Positions 63,956 through 64,000 of a DNA stretch of 64,000 bases are shown one piece after another (the stretch's first letter is position 1; the number at the start of each line of letters is the position of its first letter). The notes below the pieces were generated by a model, which saw only the letters and a program-made list of their open reading frames with translations, was not told where the DNA came from and ran no database searches. The stretch is from Maricaulis parjimensis. GTDB lineage: Bacteria; Pseudomonadota; Alphaproteobacteria; Caulobacterales; Maricaulaceae. The stretch is taken from positions 225,916 to 289,915 of the forward strand of contig NZ_JADOTT010000005.1 in the NCBI RefSeq assembly GCF_016817355.1, in the 5' to 3' direction. The position numbers were made by a program, and so were the translations under genes.

Positions 63956-64000
63956 CCTCCCCCGCCGCGCGGGGGAGGTGCCGAGCCTGCGAGGCGGAGG
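63956..64000. repeat. GC-rich palindromic repeat, cut by the window end
   Basis: CCTCCCCCGC and GCGGGGGAGG flank a three-base centre at 63956-63978, followed by TGCCGAGCCTGCGAGGCGGAGG. I recall this style of dispersed palindrome (CCTCCCCCGC ... GCGGGGGAGG ... GGAGG) from caulobacterial and sphingomonad genomes, where it is scattered between genes. No second full copy is in this window. Confidence 0.6.

Larger units (their letters stand above)
63402..64000. other. Gene-free region at the end of the window
   Basis: About 0.6 kb shows no convincing gene; the short open frames have neither binding sites nor a coding pattern. It holds a structured element at 63660-63728 and a palindromic repeat near 63956. 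Confidence 0.6.

Overview
The window looks like a piece of chromosome from a marine, Gram-negative alphaproteobacterium of the Caulobacterales/Maricaulales type (Maricaulis- or Hyphomonadaceae-like). This rests on GC-rich coding DNA, a circularly permuted two-piece tmRNA gene with a readable tag ANDNFAEEVALAA, an alpha-type SspB adaptor, a DivJ/PleC-like histidine kinase, alphaproteobacterial families (DUF1491, DUF2336, DUF3667, DUF6456, DUF5330-like), a sodium- or calcium-type voltage-gated channel and a complete Mrp-type cation/proton antiporter. I see no insertion sequence, integrase, phage module, CRISPR array, rRNA gene or plasmid function. The species assignment is inference.

Layout. 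1-9 kb: a truncated unknown gene, oligopeptide ABC permeases oppB-oppC, two tandem paralogous secreted proteins on the other strand, the lipoprotein oppA, a DUF3667 membrane protein, and sppA. 9.0-9.4 kb: tRNA-Pro(CGG) and tRNA-Gln(TTG), then about 0.5 kb of non-coding DNA. 9.9-18.4 kb: a TonB energy-transduction locus: DUF3450 protein, a large signal-peptide-bearing ExbB (TtpC-like), a second ExbB, two ExbDs, TonB, a TPR protein, then a second TPR protein and a second TonB. 18.5-24.6 kb: lipoprotein oligopeptidase, MsrB, an MFS exporter, a DoxX-like protein, DUF2336 and DUF2061 proteins. 24.6-32.5 kb: Mrp antiporter operon in the order E-F-G-A(C-terminal part)-B-C-D-D-like-small protein-NuoL/D-like, which is the gene order of the antiporter half of archaeal Mbh complexes. 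32.6-45.6 kb: a DnaA-domain-IV-like DNA-binding protein with a DUF6456 partner, SufE, secreted proteins, the histidine kinase, an orphan BcsB-like protein, DUF1491, PrfC, an MscS channel and a second DUF2336 protein. 45.7-54.4 kb: PAN-domain protein and GGDEF-EAL protein, the voltage-gated channel (filter TLEGW), a class A PBP, YcgN, an MFS transporter, a hotdog thioesterase and SspB. 54.5-64 kb: permuted ssrA, a second DUF3667 protein, a His-rich LbtU/DUF3573-like porin, an SDR, a DbpA-type DEAD-box helicase, an ABC-F ATPase, a VOC protein and a gene-free end holding a palindromic repeat.

How the genes work together. The TonB locus would power outer-membrane import; the LbtU-like porin and the opp system are possible partners in nutrient uptake. 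The Mrp operon, the voltage-gated channel and the MscS channel suit a marine sodium and osmotic lifestyle. SspB and tmRNA belong to one pathway (tagging of stalled translation products and delivery to ClpXP) and lie about 0.8 kb apart. The most interesting items are the channel with a calcium-channel-like filter, the Mbh-like order of the Mrp operon with its His-rich MrpC and extra subunits, the duplicated TonB-TPR module with paired cysteines, and the orphan BcsB.
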